Below are positions 33,511 through 43,516 of a DNA stretch of 64,000 bases, piece by piece. This stretch comes from Alcaligenaceae bacterium. GTDB taxonomy: Bacteria; Pseudomonadota; Gammaproteobacteria; Burkholderiales; Burkholderiaceae_B. The stretch covers positions 1 to 64,000 of the forward strand of contig JABMMM010000156.1 of the NCBI GenBank assembly GCA_013205565.1. Reading direction: 5' to 3'. Within the stretch, counting starts at the first letter, position 1; the number at the start of each line of letters is the position of its first letter. The notes below the pieces were generated by a model, which saw nothing but the letters and a program-made list of their open reading frames with translations, was not told the origin of the DNA and ran no database searches. The translations under genes were made by a program, and so were the position numbers.

Positions 33511-34641
33511 TTAGCCTTTTGTGTAGATGATTGAACGGGTGCAAGGAGTCGAGGCGATGTATTGCACAACGTTGCAATCGGCAACTTGTCGAGCGCCGCA
33601 TTCACCGCGAATTTGGCGCACGGCTTCGACGTTTAAACCCCAGCCTTGCATGTACGAGTTTGAGAGATGTCCACCATCGGTGTTGGTGGGTAGCTTATTG
33701 CCAAGTTGCAGGGTACCGCCTTGCACGTAGGCGCCTGACTCGCCCTGGCCGCAATAGCCAAGGCCTTCAAGGCTAAACAGTACGGTGGGGCTAAAGTTGT
33801 CGTAACACATCAGTGCATCGACATCGTCGTGCGTGACGCCGGCCATTTCGAAGGCTTGGGTGCCGGCGTCTTTGATTTCGTTGTACCAAAACTCTTGATC
33901 AAAATTTGAAATCGCGCTGCGTTCGAAGGCGTCGCGGGCGCCGATACCTGAAATCATGACGGGCGGTTTGGCGAGATCTTTGGCACGATCGGCGGTCGTT
34001 AAAATCATGCAGACGGCGCCGTCGTTGATCAGGCAGTAATCAAGCAGGCCTAAGGGTTCGGTGATGCGTCTGGCGCTTGCGTGGTCGTCAGAGGTGATCG
34101 GTTTTTTCATGACGGCGTTAGGGTTTAGTAACGCGTGCTTGCGAAAGGCCACCGACACTTCAGAGAGTTGACGCGTGGTCGTGCCGTACTTGGCCATGTG
34201 CATACGAAACATCATGGCGTGTGCGGCACCGGGCGACGTAAACCCCCATGGGTTCCAGAAACTTGAGGCGTCTTCGCCGCCATAGTTCACGCGGCGTGAG
34301 CGACCGATGTTGGTATAGATCAGGGCGACGTATTTTGCGGCACCGGTTTCGAGCGCCAACATAGCCTCGATGATCGACATGCCTGACATACGACCGTGCC
34401 CGGGCAGGGTCATTGTCCAGCGTGGGTTTAGGCCAAGCACTTCACCCATGCGCGCATACGACGGCACACGACACACCAGCAAGCCGTCAATCTCGTCTTT
34501 GTTGAGTCCACAATCTGAGATCGCAGATTTAAACGCTTGCGCACCCAGGCCGTAATCGCTGATTAACGGAAAGTCGCCATAGGCCGTGTTCCCGATTCCA
34601 ACGACCGCGATTTTATTTTTTAGCGCATGTAGTTCATTCAC
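33511..34641 (-). CDS. Thiolase-like / lipid-transfer family protein
   Basis: KIAVVGIGNTAYGDFP...EIDGLLVCRVPSYARMGEVLGL...NTDGGHLSNSYMQGWG; GTG at 34641 likely start. Confidence 0.82.
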   Translation of the reverse strand: MNELHALKNKIAVVGIGNTAYGDFPLISDYGLGAQAFKSAISDCGLNKDEIDGLLVCRVPSYARMGEVLGLNPRWTMTLPGHGRMSGMSIIEAMLALETGAAKYVALIYTNIGRSRRVNYGGEDASSFWNPWGFTSPGAAHAMMFRMHMAKYGTTTRQLSEVSVAFRKHALLNPNAVMKKPITSDDHASARRITEPLGLLDYCLINDGAVCMILTTADRAKDLAKPPVMISGIGARDAFERSAISNFDQEFWYNEIKDAGTQAFEMAGVTHDDVDALMCYDNFSPTVLFSLEGLGYCGQGESGAYVQGGTLQLGNKLPTNTDGGHLSNSYMQGWGLNVEAVRQIRGECGARQVADCNVVQYIASTPCTRSIIYTKG

Positions 34642-34720
34642 AACGAAATCCTTTGGCGTTAAAGCTCTGAGGTCTAGGTGCATCAGTGGCCGACACCGAG
34701 ATAAAACATACGGCGCTGTT

Positions 34721-34750
34721 GCATGATACCCATTTTGTGGGGCATGATGC
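34721..34750. promoter_or_regulatory. Imperfect dyad in divergent promoter region (candidate operator)
   Basis: GCATGATACCCATTTTGTGGGGCATGATGC: outer GCAT/ATGC and inner CCCA/TGGG, plus direct repeat GCATGAT. Confidence 0.35.
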
Positions 34751-34830
34751 TAGCAATCAAAATAAATAGAAACAAGGTCCGGCTTCTCTTTTAGGGTTGC
34801 TTGCCTTGAGACAAAGCAGAGGACCACGTT

Positions 34831-37521
34831 ATGTCGCAGTCGCCTTTCAATGCCGCAGAGTTATTCGCTAATCCACAAGATAAGCCCGGAATGTTGGCGG
34901 GCTTGCGCGTCATTGAGGTTGCCGATGAGTTGGGCGAGTATTGTGGATTGTTGTTGGCCGGACTAGGCGCTGAAGTCATCAAGATCGAACCGGTTGGCGG
35001 AAGCCCAACTCGAAGTATTGGTCCGTACCTGGGCGAGCAGGCTGATCCTGAGAGTTCGATTTTCTTTTGCGCTTACAACCGCGGTAAAAAATCGATACAA
35101 CTTGATCTTGATACTGCAGAAGGTCAGGCGGCATGTTTACAGCTGTTGGGCACTGCGGATATTTTTTTAGATAGCACCTGCGGGCAGTTTTTGTCAAAAC
35201 TGAAGCCCTCGCAGTCGTTGAACACATTATTCCCTACACTAATCACCGCGCGTATCACGCCCTTTGGTGATAGCGGCCCCTGGAAAGATTTTAAGGGCTC
35301 AGATCTGATCCATTTGGCGCTAGGCGGCGTGATGATGTGCTGCGGCTATGACCGTAACGCTGAGGGGCATTATGAGCATCCACCTGTCGCGCCGCAAGTG
35401 TGGCATGCGTACCATATCGCCGCCGAACAAATGACAGCCGCGGTGGTCGCTGCGTTGATTACGCGCCAGTCAACGGGCACGGGGCAAGATCTATCGTGCG
35501 CGGTGCACGAAGCCGTTGCAAAAAATACCGAGCTTGATGTGATGTCGTGGGTGATGCGCCGCGCGCCACTTTATCGCCAGACAGCCCGCCATGCGGTTGA
35601 GAAACCAACCCCGATCCCCAACGTCAGTGCGACCAAAGACAAGCGCTGGAACATGACCTGGGGTGTGTCGGCGCGCGATAAAGCCAAGCTGGTGCCTTTC
35701 TTAGATCGTTATGGCAAGGCGGCTGACTTACAAGCGCCGTCAGCGACTGCTGACCTTAAGGCGCGCAGCACGCCTGGTTCTGCGGGGATGGATGCTGAAA
35801 CGGTGCGTATGCTTGAAGTCATTCGTGATTTCGTCGGTTCGTATGACTATAAAGATTTGCCCTGGCGCGAAGCACAAGACGCTGGTTTATTGTGGGCGCC
35901 GGTGCGCAAGCCGCATGAAAACGCATTGGATGAGCATTGGTTGATGCGTCATTCGTTTACCGATATCGATCACCCCGAGCTTGGTCGTGCCTTGCGTTAC
36001 CCGACCAGTAAATGGTTGAGTACTGCGACCGCCTGGCAGGCCGGCAAGCGTGCTCCGTTGTTGGGGCAACATAACGCCGAGTTAAGTGCGTTGCTGAGTG
36101 CGCCTAAAAATACCGATGCCTTGAAGGCCGGTGCGCAGGCTCCGTCGCCAACTGGGTCTCAGACGCCGGGATCAACTGGGTCGCAGGTACATGGCCGTGC
36201 TCAACTATTTAAGTACACCCCAACAGTCAAAAATATTTCTGCGCGTGGTGCACCCTTCGCTTTACAGGGCATCAAGATTCTTGATTTCTCTTGGTTTCTG
36301 GCTTCGGCCGGTGGTACACGCATTCTTGCTGCGTTGGGCGCCGAAAGTATCAAGGTCGAATGGAAAGAAAATCCAGATACCAGGCTTGCTGCGATGTCGC
36401 CCGTGGGTGGCCGCGCTGCACGTGAGGTCGCGACCGCGCCTTTGCTTGGTGTTACTGACTCAGACATGGGCGGACAGTTCAATAATAAAAATGCCGGCAA
36501 GCGTGGCATGTCGTTGAATATCCGTCACCCTAAGGGTCTGGCGATTGCTAAAGATCTAGCGCGTCAGTCAGATGTTGTTGCTGAAGGCTTTTCTCCTGGG
36601 GTACTTGAGCGTTTGGGTTTAGGTTACGAGGTGCTTAAGTCGATCAAGTCTGACATTATTTACGTACAGCAATCGGGCATGGGCGGTATTGGTAAGTATG
36701 GTCGCTTTCGCACCGTTGGCCCCGTAGCAGCTTCGTTTGCGGGCACGACAGAAATGTCTGGCCGCTCTGATCCGGCAATGCCCGCTGGTTGGGGGTATTC
36801 GTATTTGGATTGGATTGGCGCCTATGGCTTTGCACTGGCGACGCTTGGCGCGCTTTATCACCGCAATCGAACCGGAGAGGGTCAGTGGATTGATGCTTCG
36901 CAGTGCGAAGCCGGCATTTATCAAACAGCGACCGCGGTGCTCGATTGGTCTGCGAACGGTAACGAATGGACGCGTTACGGTAACCGCTCACCCTATAAGC
37001 CAGCAGCACCTCACGGGGCTTATCGTTGTGCTGGCGACGACCGTTGGTTAGCAATCGCGTGTTTTGATGACGTTGAATGGAACGCGCTGGTGAGCCAGAC
37101 TGGCCTGACCGAGTTGCAATGGGATTTACGCTTTAGTACCTTGGCCTTGCGTCTGCAAAATCAAGATGCGCTAGATGAAAAAATCAGTGCTTGGGCGTTG
37201 ACTCAAGATGCCAGCGAGTGCATGGCGCGCCTGCAGGGCGCTGGGGTACCAGCTGGTGTGTGCCAGACGGCAGCAGATCGTTACGACACTGATCCTCAGT
37301 TAAAAGAACTCCAGTGGTTGACTGAAGTAACCGGCACCAAAATTGGACGCTGGCCTGTCAATGAGTTTCCGGTCAAAATGAGCGCAACACCCGCGTATGC
37401 GGGGGGCGTCATTGATCGGGGTGCCCCCGGCTATGGTGAAGATAACGTGCATGTCTTAAAGCAGATGTTAGGCTATTCGGATTCAGAGATACAAGACTTG
37501 ATCGAACAAGGGGTGTTGTAA
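34831..37521 (+). CDS. Tandem two-domain CaiB/BaiF-type (class III) CoA-transferase
   Basis: Two family-III-like halves: LRVIEVADELGEYCGLLLAGLGAEVIKIEP and IKILDFSWFLASAGGTRILAALGAESIKVEWKENPDTR; linker near residues 430-460. Confidence 0.85.
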   Translation: MSQSPFNAAELFANPQDKPGMLAGLRVIEVADELGEYCGLLLAGLGAEVIKIEPVGGSPTRSIGPYLGEQADPESSIFFCAYNRGKKSIQLDLDTAEGQAACLQLLGTADIFLDSTCGQFLSKLKPSQSLNTLFPTLITARITPFGDSGPWKDFKGSDLIHLALGGVMMCCGYDRNAEGHYEHPPVAPQVWHAYHIAAEQMTAAVVAALITRQSTGTGQDLSCAVHEAVAKNTELDVMSWVMRRAPLYRQTARHAVEKPTPIPNVSATKDKRWNMTWGVSARDKAKLVPFLDRYGKAADLQAPSATADLKARSTPGSAGMDAETVRMLEVIRDFVGSYDYKDLPWREAQDAGLLWAPVRKPHENALDEHWLMRHSFTDIDHPELGRALRYPTSKWLSTATAWQAGKRAPLLGQHNAELSALLSAPKNTDALKAGAQAPSPTGSQTPGSTGSQVHGRAQLFKYTPTVKNISARGAPFALQGIKILDFSWFLASAGGTRILAALGAESIKVEWKENPDTRLAAMSPVGGRAAREVATAPLLGVTDSDMGGQFNNKNAGKRGMSLNIRHPKGLAIAKDLARQSDVVAEGFSPGVLERLGLGYEVLKSIKSDIIYVQQSGMGGIGKYGRFRTVGPVAASFAGTTEMSGRSDPAMPAGWGYSYLDWIGAYGFALATLGALYHRNRTGEGQWIDASQCEAGIYQTATAVLDWSANGNEWTRYGNRSPYKPAAPHGAYRCAGDDRWLAIACFDDVEWNALVSQTGLTELQWDLRFSTLALRLQNQDALDEKISAWALTQDASECMARLQGAGVPAGVCQTAADRYDTDPQLKELQWLTEVTGTKIGRWPVNEFPVKMSATPAYAGGVIDRGAPGYGEDNVHVLKQMLGYSDSEIQDLIEQGVL

Positions 37522-37580
37522 AAAGGGGTGTTGTAAAAAGCTCAGGGGTACTGTAAAAAGAGCTAGGTGTGCTGTAAAAA
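37510..37580. repeat. Short tandem repeat (15 bp, 4 copies) beginning at the stop codon of the CoA-transferase gene
   Basis: GGGGTGTTGTAAAAA (37510-37524, 37525-37539), GGGGTACTGTAAAAA (37545-37559), AGGTGTGCTGTAAAAA (37565-37580). Confidence 0.9.
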
Positions 37581-37607
37581 AAATAATAACTTTCGGAGAC
37601 TTCTACC

Positions 37608-39209
37608 ATGAGCATAAAAACATTGCGGCGTACTTGCTTGGCCGTAGCGATCGTGATCGCGAGCGTGGGCAGCCTAGCGCCTCAGCGCACCGCGTTGGCA
37701 CAAGCGCAAGCGCAAACGGTTGTGCGCGCTGTGATGCACTCTGATCTGAAAATTGTCGACCCAGTTTGGACCACCGCGTATATCACGCGTAATCATGGTT
37801 ATATGATTTACGACACCCTGTTTTCGACCGACGCCCAGGGTGTCGTGCAGCCGCAAATGATCGATACGTACCAACTTAGCGAAGATAAAACGGTTTACAC
37901 CATGACCCTTCGTGATGGGCTGTTATGGCATGATGGTAAGCCAGTGACCTCAGAGGATTGCATTGCCTCGATCAAACGCTGGGCTGCACGCGATGTGGTG
38001 GGGCAAGCGATGATGGCCCGTGTCAAAGACTTTGTGGCGGTTGATCAAAAGACTTTCAAAATTAATTTAAAAGAACCTACAGCGGCGGTCATGCTTGGCT
38101 TAAGTCGTGCGTCTGGTACGGCGTTTATGATGCCTAAGCGGGTGGCCGATACAAGCCCGCAAGAGCAAATTTCTGAATATATTGGTTCGGGTCCGTTTGT
38201 GTTTAAAACCAACGAATGGAAGCCAGGCAGTAAAGTAGTTTACGAAAAATTTGCGCAATACAAGCCACGTGCCGAACCGCCGTCTGCCATGGCGGGCGGC
38301 AAAGACGTGAAAGTTGATCGTGTTGAGTGTCTTGCGATCGCAGATCAGCAAACTGCTGTGAGCGCGCTCTTGGCCGGCGAAATTGACATCATCGAACAGC
38401 CCTCGCACGACTTGCTGCCGTTGCTAAAAAAGAACGCCAATATTCAGTTCAGTGATTGGAGCTCTTTGGGTAATCAGTATGTGTTTAGGTTTAATTCTCT
38501 GAACAAACCCTTTGATAACGCCAAGGCGCGCCAGGCAATTTGGTATGCCTTTAATCAAGAAGACTTCTTGAAGGCTGTGATTGGTGACCCTGATTACTAC
38601 AAAGTGTGTAAATCAATGTTCTTTTGCGGTACTCCATTCGGTACGACCAAGGGCATGGAAAACTTGCTTGAATCGAACTTCAAAAAAGCACGTGAATTGG
38701 TAAAAGAATCTGGCTATGACGGCACACCCATTGTGCTATTGCATTCAACCGACCGCCATGTTTATGCCAATCTGGCGCCGGTTGCAAAGTCTTTGCTTGA
38801 AAAGGCAGGCTTTAAAGTGGATATGCAGTCGATGGACTGGCAGTCAGTCGTTGTTCGTCGCTCCAAAAAAGATCCGGTGGCAAAAGGCGGGTGGAACCTC
38901 TCCATCACTTCCACCAACAATGTACTCAATCCGCTTGAATCAAGTTACCTGAATGCTGCATGTGAAAAGACGACGTTTGGTTGGCCGTGTGATGCCCAGA
39001 TTGAAAAGTTGCGCAATGAATTCTCGCGCGAAACGGATCTCACCAAACAACTCGCGCTTGCTGAAGCAGTACAACTACGAGCGATCGAGTATCCGGTCTA
39101 TATTCCCTTGGGGCAGTGGTACCAACCTATGGTGGCGCGCAAAAGCTTAAATGGCTTGACCAAAGCCCCCGCGCCAGTGTTCTGGAATATCACGAAAACC
39201 GGCAAGTGA
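37608..39209 (+). CDS. ABC transporter substrate-binding protein, family 5 (peptide/nickel type)
   Basis: Signal peptide; YTMTLRDGLLWHDGKPVTSEDCIASIKRWAARD. Confidence 0.9.
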   Translation: MSIKTLRRTCLAVAIVIASVGSLAPQRTALAQAQAQTVVRAVMHSDLKIVDPVWTTAYITRNHGYMIYDTLFSTDAQGVVQPQMIDTYQLSEDKTVYTMTLRDGLLWHDGKPVTSEDCIASIKRWAARDVVGQAMMARVKDFVAVDQKTFKINLKEPTAAVMLGLSRASGTAFMMPKRVADTSPQEQISEYIGSGPFVFKTNEWKPGSKVVYEKFAQYKPRAEPPSAMAGGKDVKVDRVECLAIADQQTAVSALLAGEIDIIEQPSHDLLPLLKKNANIQFSDWSSLGNQYVFRFNSLNKPFDNAKARQAIWYAFNQEDFLKAVIGDPDYYKVCKSMFFCGTPFGTTKGMENLLESNFKKARELVKESGYDGTPIVLLHSTDRHVYANLAPVAKSLLEKAGFKVDMQSMDWQSVVVRRSKKDPVAKGGWNLSITSTNNVLNPLESSYLNAACEKTTFGWPCDAQIEKLRNEFSRETDLTKQLALAEAVQLRAIEYPVYIPLGQWYQPMVARKSLNGLTKAPAPVFWNITKTGK

Positions 39210-39223
39210 CAGACTGCTGAGCC

Positions 39224-40165
39224 GTGTTTCGTTACATTTCAAAACGTGTCTTTGCCACCGTGCCAGTCATGGCGATCGTGGTCGTGCTGGTGTTTTTGAT
39301 GTTGCGTTTAAGCGCAGCCGATCCAGCCGCCATTATTGCGGGCGATAACGCCACCACTGAGGAAATTCAAGACATCCGCGTCAAGCTTGGTTTGGATCAA
39401 CCCGTGCTCGTGCAATTTGGCGTTTGGCTGACAAAAGTGTCGACAGGCAACTTGGGCGAATCGTTTTTCTTTAAAAAGCAAGTCTCCGAACTTATTCTCG
39501 ACCGACTTGAGCCCACGCTGTCGCTTGCGCTATGCACCATCATTTTGTCTGTAATGATTGCGGTGCCGCTTGGCGTGTTGGCGGCCTATTACACCGGAAC
39601 CTGGATCGATCGGCTCGTGATGGGCTTGGCGGTGCTGGGGTTCTCGATACCCGTTTTTGTGGTCGGTTATCTCTTGATGTATGTGTTTTCGATCGAGCTC
39701 AGTTGGTTGCCTGTGCAAGGGTATCAGCGCTTGTCTGAGGGCTTTTGGGGTTGGTTGCAAAAGTTATTGTTGCCTTGCTTTGCGTTGTCGGCCGTGTATT
39801 GTGCGCTAATCGCGCGCATCACCCGCACAAGCGTGCAAGAGGTGTTGGGCGAAGATTACATTCGTACTGCACATGCAAAAGGATTGACGAACAAGATCGT
39901 GCTGATGCGCCATGCTTTGCGTAACGCTGCAGTCCCCATTGTGACGGTGATCGGGATCGGCATCGCTTTGTTAATTGGGGGTGTAGTGGTCACCGAAAGT
40001 GTGTTTAGTATTCCAGGTCTGGGTCGCCTCACGGTTGACGCAGTGCTGGCGCGTGACTTTCCGACGGTCCAAGCCCTTGTCCTGTTGTTTTCATTAACGT
40101 CAGTGATGGTTAACTTATTGATTGACCTGTCTTACACCTTGTTTGATCCGAGGATACGGTATTGA
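39224..40165 (+). CDS. ABC transporter permease (DppB type)
   Basis: RYISKRVFATVPVMAIVVVLVFLMLRLS; EDYIRTAHAKGLTNKIVLMRHALRNAAVPIVTVIG. Confidence 0.92.
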   Translation: MFRYISKRVFATVPVMAIVVVLVFLMLRLSAADPAAIIAGDNATTEEIQDIRVKLGLDQPVLVQFGVWLTKVSTGNLGESFFFKKQVSELILDRLEPTLSLALCTIILSVMIAVPLGVLAAYYTGTWIDRLVMGLAVLGFSIPVFVVGYLLMYVFSIELSWLPVQGYQRLSEGFWGWLQKLLLPCFALSAVYCALIARITRTSVQEVLGEDYIRTAHAKGLTNKIVLMRHALRNAAVPIVTVIGIGIALLIGGVVVTESVFSIPGLGRLTVDAVLARDFPTVQALVLLFSLTSVMVNLLIDLSYTLFDPRIRY

Positions 40166-41064
40166 GCGCCGGCAATACGTCGTCGGGTCGCGTGTCGATC
40201 TGGCGCTCGCTCGTGCGAAGTCCAAGCGTGATGGTTGGTGCTGCGATTTTGTTGTGCGTGTTATTCATCGGGTTGGCGGCGCCGTTTCTGCACACCATGA
40301 GCCCAGATGAGATTAACCCCAGCGTGCGTAACAAATTGCCGGGCTATGAGTCGACCCTGCGCGATGACGACGGTAATAAAATTAAATTTGTTCATTTGAT
40401 GGGCACAGATTCCCTGGGTCGCGATATCTATAGCCGTGTGGTGTATGGTGCGCGCGTCTCGTTACTGATTGGTGCGACGGTGGCTGTGATGAGTGCGTTC
40501 ATTGGCCTGATATTAGGTCTGTTAGCGGGGTATTTTCGCTGGGTCGACGCCATCGTGATGCGGGTGATGGATGGGTTAATGGCGATACCTGCGATATTAC
40601 TGGCGCTATCAATGGTGGCATTGCTCAAAGCTGGCTTGTCGACGGTCATTGTGGCGATTGTGATCACTGAAATTCCAAGGGTGGTCAGGCTAGTGCGTTC
40701 AGTGGTGTTGTCGGTGCGCGAAGAGCCTTACGTCGAAGCCGCGATTTCGGTGGGGACGCCCACACCCGTATTGCTGGTTCGGCATATCCTGCCTAATACG
40801 ATTGCACCGCTGATCGTACAAACCACTTATATCGCTGCGCACGCCATTTTGGTTGAGGCGGTGCTGAGCTTTCTGGGCGTTGGCATTTCTCCTGAAACGC
40901 CGACGTGGGGCAACATCATGGCAGAAGGCCGGGCCATGTTTGTCCTGTTGCCACACAATATTTTCTTTCCAGGTGTGTTCTTAGCCGTGACGGTGCTAGC
41001 GGTCAATCTGTTTGGCGATGGCTTGCGTGACTTGCTTGATCCACGTATGAGAAAACGCTTATGA
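40162..41064 (+). CDS. ABC transporter permease (DppC type)
   Basis: HLMGTDSLGRDIYSRVVYGARVSLLIG; overlaps previous gene. Confidence 0.92.
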   Translation: MSAGNTSSGRVSIWRSLVRSPSVMVGAAILLCVLFIGLAAPFLHTMSPDEINPSVRNKLPGYESTLRDDDGNKIKFVHLMGTDSLGRDIYSRVVYGARVSLLIGATVAVMSAFIGLILGLLAGYFRWVDAIVMRVMDGLMAIPAILLALSMVALLKAGLSTVIVAIVITEIPRVVRLVRSVVLSVREEPYVEAAISVGTPTPVLLVRHILPNTIAPLIVQTTYIAAHAILVEAVLSFLGVGISPETPTWGNIMAEGRAMFVLLPHNIFFPGVFLAVTVLAVNLFGDGLRDLLDPRMRKRL

Positions 41065-42710
41065 CGCAGCCCGTGCTTGAAATACAAGCGTTAGACATTT
41101 CATTGCCGCGCGGTGCAGATCGTGCCCATGCGGTCGCACAGGTCAGCCTGACGGTCAACCCGGGTGAAATCGTTTGCTTAGTCGGCGAGTCTGGTTCAGG
41201 AAAATCTGCCATCGCACATACAGTGATGGGCTTACAGGCTAAGGCCTTGGTGCCAACCGCAGGCAAGATTTTGTTGCAGGGTGAGGATGTCTTGACGATG
41301 GCACCAGCGCGACTGCGGCAGTTGCGCTGCACCACCATGTCGATGATCTTTCAAGAGCCCATGACGGCGTTGAACCCGGTTTTTTCGTGTGGCGAGCAAA
41401 TCGATGAAGTCTTGCGTACACACACGGCGCTGACGGCCTCAGAGCGCCAGGCGCGCGTGCTCGATATGATTCAGCAGGTCGGGCTTCCTGACCCGCTCAG
41501 AATGCTGCGTTCGTATCCGCATCAATTGTCGGGCGGCCAGCGCCAGCGCATCATGATCGCGATGGCTCTGGTCTTAAAGCCGCTGTTATTGATTGCTGAC
41601 GAGCCCACCACGGCACTTGATGTCACCACACAGGCTCAGATTCTGGCATTGATTCGAACTTTACAGCGCGAAAACGGCACCGGCGTATTATTCATCACGC
41701 ACGACTTTGGTGTGGTGGCCGAGGTTGCTGACCGAGTGGCGGTACTGCGCCAAGGCGAGTTGGTTGAATTTGGCCAGAAACAGCAAGTGCTAGAGCATCC
41801 CGAGCATCTATACACTCAAATGTTGATTGCTGCCGTGCCCAGTATGACGCCACGCGTGCGCGAGGCATCGGTGCGAGGCGAGGTGATCTTGCGCACTGAG
41901 AGATTGGTCAAAACCTATCCCAACAGTCGCACGCCGGCGGTCAGCCAAGTCGCGCTTGAACTGCGCCGCGGCGAGACACTCGGCATTGTGGGTGAATCAG
42001 GCTCAGGAAAATCTACCGTCGCGCGTTGCGTGGCAAAATTGATTACGACCACAAGCGGCTCGATTTTTCAGCATGGGCAAGACATTGCACCGCTGTCGAA
42101 TCGGCAAATGCGACCTTTACGAAAGTGTGTGCAGATCGTCTTTCAGGATCCTTATCGCTCACTTAACCCTCGTCGCACCGTTGGCGACTCGATTATTGAG
42201 GGGCCAATGAATTATGGTGCTACACGCCAAGAGGCTTGGAGACATGCCAGCGAGTTAATGGAGCTCGTGCGACTTGAGCCAACAATGCTGCAACGGTTTC
42301 CGCATGAGTTTTCGGGGGGTCAGCGCCAACGGATTTGTATTGCGCGCTCTTTGGCGATGAAGCCTGAGATTTTGATCGCCGATGAAGCGGTGTCTGCCCT
42401 CGATGTCTCAGTGCAAGCGCAAGTGCTCGGTTTGTTAGACGAAGTGCGTGAGCAGTTGAATTTGGCCATGCTATTTATTACCCACGACTTGCGCGTGGCG
42501 GCGCAGGTTTGCGACCGGGTCGCGGTCATGTCAAAAGGTGAGATCGTTGAAACCGGTCGAACGGCTGATATTTTTTTAGCGCCAGCGCATGCTTACACGC
42601 AGACCCTGTTCGCGGCGGCACCAGGACGTGATTGGCTATTTGAAGCCGGCCGCGCCAGACTCAAAAAGAAAGGCGATAGCTACCAGGCCGAAAGCCTCGG
42701 TCCCAAATGA
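41061..42710 (+). CDS. ABC transporter ATP-binding protein, DppD-DppF-type fusion
   Basis: Two Walker A ([24 protein letters not shown]) and two [16 protein letters not shown] signatures. Confidence 0.93.
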   Translation: MTQPVLEIQALDISLPRGADRAHAVAQVSLTVNPGEIVCLVGESGSGKSAIAHTVMGLQAKALVPTAGKILLQGEDVLTMAPARLRQLRCTTMSMIFQEPMTALNPVFSCGEQIDEVLRTHTALTASERQARVLDMIQQVGLPDPLRMLRSYPHQLSGGQRQRIMIAMALVLKPLLLIADEPTTALDVTTQAQILALIRTLQRENGTGVLFITHDFGVVAEVADRVAVLRQGELVEFGQKQQVLEHPEHLYTQMLIAAVPSMTPRVREASVRGEVILRTERLVKTYPNSRTPAVSQVALELRRGETLGIVGESGSGKSTVARCVAKLITTTSGSIFQHGQDIAPLSNRQMRPLRKCVQIVFQDPYRSLNPRRTVGDSIIEGPMNYGATRQEAWRHASELMELVRLEPTMLQRFPHEFSGGQRQRICIARSLAMKPEILIADEAVSALDVSVQAQVLGLLDEVREQLNLAMLFITHDLRVAAQVCDRVAVMSKGEIVETGRTADIFLAPAHAYTQTLFAAAPGRDWLFEAGRARLKKKGDSYQAESLGPK

Positions 42711-42731
42711 CGACGCCTCACAACGACAACG

Positions 42732-43511
42732 ATGAATGACTTGAAAAACAAAGTCGTGCTGATTACCGGTGCGAGTTCGGGCATTGGGGCTGCTGCCGCT
42801 TTAGCGTTTGGTCGCTATGGCGCGCGCGTAGCGGTGCATTACCGGTCGCAGCAAGCCGCCGCTTTGTCAGTGGTGGCACAGATACAAGCGGCGGGCTCAA
42901 GCGCCGAGGCCTTTTGCTGCGATGTGATGGATTCGGCGCAGTTAGTTCAATTGGTGCAGGCCGTGCACGCGCGCTTCGGTCGTATCGACGTGCTGATCAA
43001 CAATGTGGGCGGCATGATGCGCCGCATCGCTTTGTCTGAAGCGAGCGATGCGGCGATTGATGAAATCTTTCATTTCAATGCGCGTTCAATGATGGTGCTG
43101 TGTCGAGAGGTGATTCCGCATATGCGGTCACAAGGCGGGGGCAGCATTATCAACATCACGTCGCAGGCAGCGCAAACGGGTGGGACCCGTGGCGCTGGTT
43201 TGTATGCTGCGTCAAAGTCCTACATTGCCACTTACACCAAAGGGCTGGCCCGCGAGGTTGTGCGCGAAGGGATTCGAGTCAATGCGCTTGCGCCGGGGGT
43301 GATTGACACGCCTATCCATGCGGCGCATGCAAGCCGCTCTGTCACGAGTCAAGACGACCTGCAGGCAAAACTAAAAAAATTAATTCCGATGGGGCGTCTG
43401 GGTCGGCCCGAAGAGTGCGCTGGCGTGCTGTTGTTTTTAGCGAGCGAAGATCTTTCGAGTTATGTAACGGGACAGACCATCAGCGTGAACGGTGGCAGTA
43501 GCATGGCCTAG
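42732..43511 (+). CDS. SDR-family oxidoreductase
   Basis: VVLITGASSGIGAAAALAFGRYGARVAVHYRSQ; YAASKS; TISVNGGSSMA. Confidence 0.9.
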   Translation: MNDLKNKVVLITGASSGIGAAAALAFGRYGARVAVHYRSQQAAALSVVAQIQAAGSSAEAFCCDVMDSAQLVQLVQAVHARFGRIDVLINNVGGMMRRIALSEASDAAIDEIFHFNARSMMVLCREVIPHMRSQGGGSIINITSQAAQTGGTRGAGLYAASKSYIATYTKGLAREVVREGIRVNALAPGVIDTPIHAAHASRSVTSQDDLQAKLKKLIPMGRLGRPEECAGVLLFLASEDLSSYVTGQTISVNGGSSMA

Positions 43512-43516
43512 GCGGC

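Noticed and set aside
37409-37615. 68-aa minus-strand ORF with repeated FYSTP/FTTPL peptides
   Set aside because: Simply the reverse translation of the 15-bp tandem repeat; no start context or conservation evidence
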